From CAZUMH01 sp964621645 (GTDB lineage Bacteria > Zhuqueibacterota > QNDG01 > JAGLOF01), in NCBI GenBank assembly GCA_964621645.1, contig CAZUMH010000139.1, positions 1-6,417 of the forward strand: 6,417 nt of DNA, written 5' to 3'. The first letter of the stretch is position 1. Each line of letters begins with the position of its first letter. Of the stretch, positions 6,201 through 6,417 are shown one piece after another. Both the position numbers and the translations under genes were made by a program. The notes beneath the pieces are model-generated. The model ran no database searches. It was not told the origin of the DNA and saw only the letters and a program-made list of their open reading frames with translations.

Positions 6201-6417
6201 CTGTACCCGTGCCGCCGTCGCCGAAATTCCAGGAATAGGTGGTAGCGGTGGAGCCGTTCCCATTGAACTGAATGGGGCTGCCCTCGTAACCGCTATAGGG
6301 GCCGCCCGGATCTGCTGAAGGCGGGGCGGCGGACACCTCGATATCACACTCGCTAGATAGCTTGTTACTATGCCAGATATTGTCCCCGTTTACCACCGCG
6401 GCGGTCTCGCCGTTTAT
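3214..6417 (-). CDS. Secreted multidomain PKD/repeat surface protein, T9SS sorting domain (5' end beyond window)
   Basis: The reading frame is open to the right edge (1067 residues visible, numbered here from the first visible codon at 6417), so the N-terminus and signal peptide are missing. The GTG at 6394-6396 is not a credible start, because seven codons before it are open and nothing resembling a signal peptide follows. Domains in order: four PKD domains (about 31-372), three with the WNFGDG motif (W63, W151, W237) and the last with WDLDNDG (W322); five InlB-B-like repeats (374-764); a cadherin-like module ending in LPVNDPP (771-868); an FN3-like module (869-968); and a C-terminal domain (979-1067) with YPNPFNP at 986-992, then RTTIRYFVP, VRVFDTRGRLV and GIYILQV. 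That last domain matches T9SS type A sorting signals, so the protein is expected to cross the outer membrane and be anchored or released. Role is probably adhesion or carbohydrate/matrix binding; no catalytic domain is visible. It is convergent to the operon on its left. Confidence 0.92.
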   Translation of the reverse strand: MNGETAAVVNGDNIWHSNKLSSECDIEVSAAPPSADPGGPYSGYEGSPIQFNGNGSTATTYSWNFGDGGTGTGPTPSHTYTDNGTYTVSLTVTNGGSQTDTKTTLATVSNVAPTAEAGSNKTSNEGQSVSFSGSATDPGTQDTQQGFTYHWNFGDGHTASGQNVSHVFQDDGIYTVTLTVTDKDGGQGSDQAIATVNNLPPQNVNAGSNKTGNEGSSIQFSGSATDPGPVDVLMYHWNFGDGYSADGQTVSHIYADNGTYSVVLTVSDGDDNATDQLTATIYNLPPVANAGGPYQNVIVNQSVQFSGSATDPGSADTFTYQWDLDNDGQYDDFNGRYPSKTYNSAGVFPISLKVTDDDGASDTDNTVVTVSEGVPVTIEASPEGKGLQVIVNSTLYDMPHTFYFRPGATVFLEAPEDKYLSDDTRYHFKTWNDGGLRVREIIVPSSPVSYSANYRKQFLLEIDTRGIDAQTQGEGWYIENTSASISVDSLAADSTIGIQYHFESWSGEGTGHYSGPDREAGVTMSGPIIERVNWHERYYLGVETGTEVDTLSGFYEPDTSLTFSVSSFSAPEPGSRREFIGWVGTGEGSYTGPDTMITVVLHNPIWQVAQWNSQYLLTVESEHGTVWGGGWFGEGEEAEFGISSTVIPGTDSTRLAFIRWQGSGLSGYNGSDTSGTIIMMSPVTQSAIWKNQYTLRVNIFPEGKGEVIVTPVTEWYTEGDTVSLQANSLDPDFDFTRWAGDADSYENPLPLVMNNPKTVQARFASASSEYPAFKAIPDIQMREDMTFALDIGNYLIDPNHPLLHHTFEQLGTSHITTKLDSTTLKLDLTPAANWNGSESLILQVMDPWGGSDVDTFKVTVLPVNDPPEKFDLLTPMNNEIATSFSGYVFLSWEASSDIDGDKLYYKFTVDTASSLLSPASKILVNLTDTYFLMNTAQYSGPIYWKVEVTDGTVTVPCRNYPFKFLLPTAVNEEMSLPVEFTLYRNYPNPFNPRTTIRYFVPARGQVAVRVFDTRGRLVDELVNDLQDRGMHQLDWPVSDAEDVSSGIYILQVIYKESIKQIKMMLLK
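3217..3483 (-). other. T9SS type A / FlgD-like C-terminal sorting domain
   Basis: The last 89 codons encode an immunoglobulin-like beta-sandwich with NYPNPFNPRTTIRYFVP, a VRVFDTRGRLVDELVN strand pair, GIYILQV and a basic end KQIKMMLLK. This combination is the hallmark of C-terminal targeting signals of the type IX secretion system in Bacteroidota-related phyla. The domain is normally cleaved off after export by PorU-type sortases. It is the best lineage indicator in the window. Confidence 0.9.
3514..3813 (-). other. FN3-like domain of the surface protein
   Basis: Fragment residues 869-968 contain VFLSWEASSDIDGDKLYYKFTV, then a strand-rich stretch and PIYWKVEVTDG. This is the strand pattern of fibronectin type III-like modules placed before T9SS sorting domains. 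It is probably a spacer or ligand-contact module. The assignment rests on pattern only. Confidence 0.55.
3814..4107 (-). other. Cadherin-like / bacterial Ig-like module
   Basis: Fragment residues 771-868 begin IPDIQMREDMTFALDIGNYLIDP, contain NWNGSESLILQVMDPWGGSDVDTFKVTV and end LPVNDPP. This is the usual form of calcium-dependent cadherin-like tandem modules in large secreted bacterial proteins. Only one unit is present. Confidence 0.7.
4126..5298 (-). repeat. Five tandem InlB-B-like protein repeats
   Basis: Five consecutive units of 72-84 residues lie at 5298-5047, 5046-4807, 4806-4576, 4575-4342 and 4341-4126. Each has a Y-L-x-V start, then a G-rich turn, an F-x-x-W-x-G motif (FKTWNDG, FESWSGEG, FIGWVGTG, FIRWQGSG, FTRWAGD) and an end like P-x-x-x-x-A-x-W-x-x-Q. 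The family looks like the divergent InlB B-repeat (beta-grasp-like) found in surface adhesins. Units 2-4 carry an added loop HYSGPD/SYTGPD/GYNGSD that unit 5 lacks. Confidence 0.75.
5302..6327 (-). repeat. Four tandem PKD domains
   Basis: The units lie at 6327-6088, 6087-5824, 5823-5569 and 5568-5302 (about 80-89 residues each). Each has a start like PPxAxAGxxxxxxEG, a core FSGSATDPG or similar, a W-x-F-G-D-G or W-D-L-D-N-D-G turn, and a closing GxYxVxLTVTD. They are the polycystic-kidney-disease type Ig-like domains typical of secreted hydrolases and adhesins, usually spacers or glycan/protein-contact modules. Units 2-4 share nearly identical DNA stretches, indicating recent duplication or gene conversion. 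Confidence 0.92.

Noticed and set aside
5302..6327. Regularly spaced repeats as a CRISPR array
   Set aside because: The spacing is about 255-267 bp and the repeats keep the reading frame, encoding PKD domain cores; they are protein-domain repeats.
6394..6396. GTG as the true start of the surface protein
   Set aside because: The frame remains open for seven codons to the window edge, and no signal peptide follows the GTG although the protein must be exported.

Overview
The window reads as chromosomal DNA of a free-living bacterium, probably from the FCB (Fibrobacterota-Chlorobiota-Bacteroidota) group or an allied candidate phylum such as Calditrichota, Ignavibacteria, Marinimicrobiota or KSB1. 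This is inferred mainly from the large minus-strand protein. It ends in a C-terminal domain with a YPNPFNP motif, typical of the type IX secretion (T9SS type A / FlgD-like) sorting signals of these lineages, behind PKD and other adhesin-like repeats. I cannot name a species.

Region 1 (1-252) is a small tRNA cluster: tRNA-Cys(GCA), whose first base lies just outside the window, then tRNA-Leu(UAA) with an encoded CCA end, closed by a strong intrinsic terminator. Region 2 (277-3069) holds three plus-strand genes with short gaps (22 and 8 bp), so probably one operon: a HAD-superfamily phosphatase/phosphomutase starting at TTG, a protein with a degenerate ParB-type N-terminal domain, and a radical-SAM protein of the SplB (spore photoproduct lyase-like) family. 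The last two are translationally close. A DNA-binding-type ParB-like protein paired with a lyase/photolyase-like radical-SAM enzyme in a probable non-spore-former is the most interesting part of the window.

Region 3 (3070-3213) is a 144-bp convergent intergenic gap with no convincing terminator. Region 4 (3214-6417, minus strand) is the 3' part of a very large gene for a secreted modular surface protein. In order it has four PKD domains, five InlB-B-like repeats, a cadherin-like module, a FN3-like module and a T9SS-type sorting domain. Its 5' end is beyond the right edge of the window; no signal peptide is visible.

The three plus-strand genes and the surface protein have no evident functional link. 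All family assignments are from motif reading; no database search was run.
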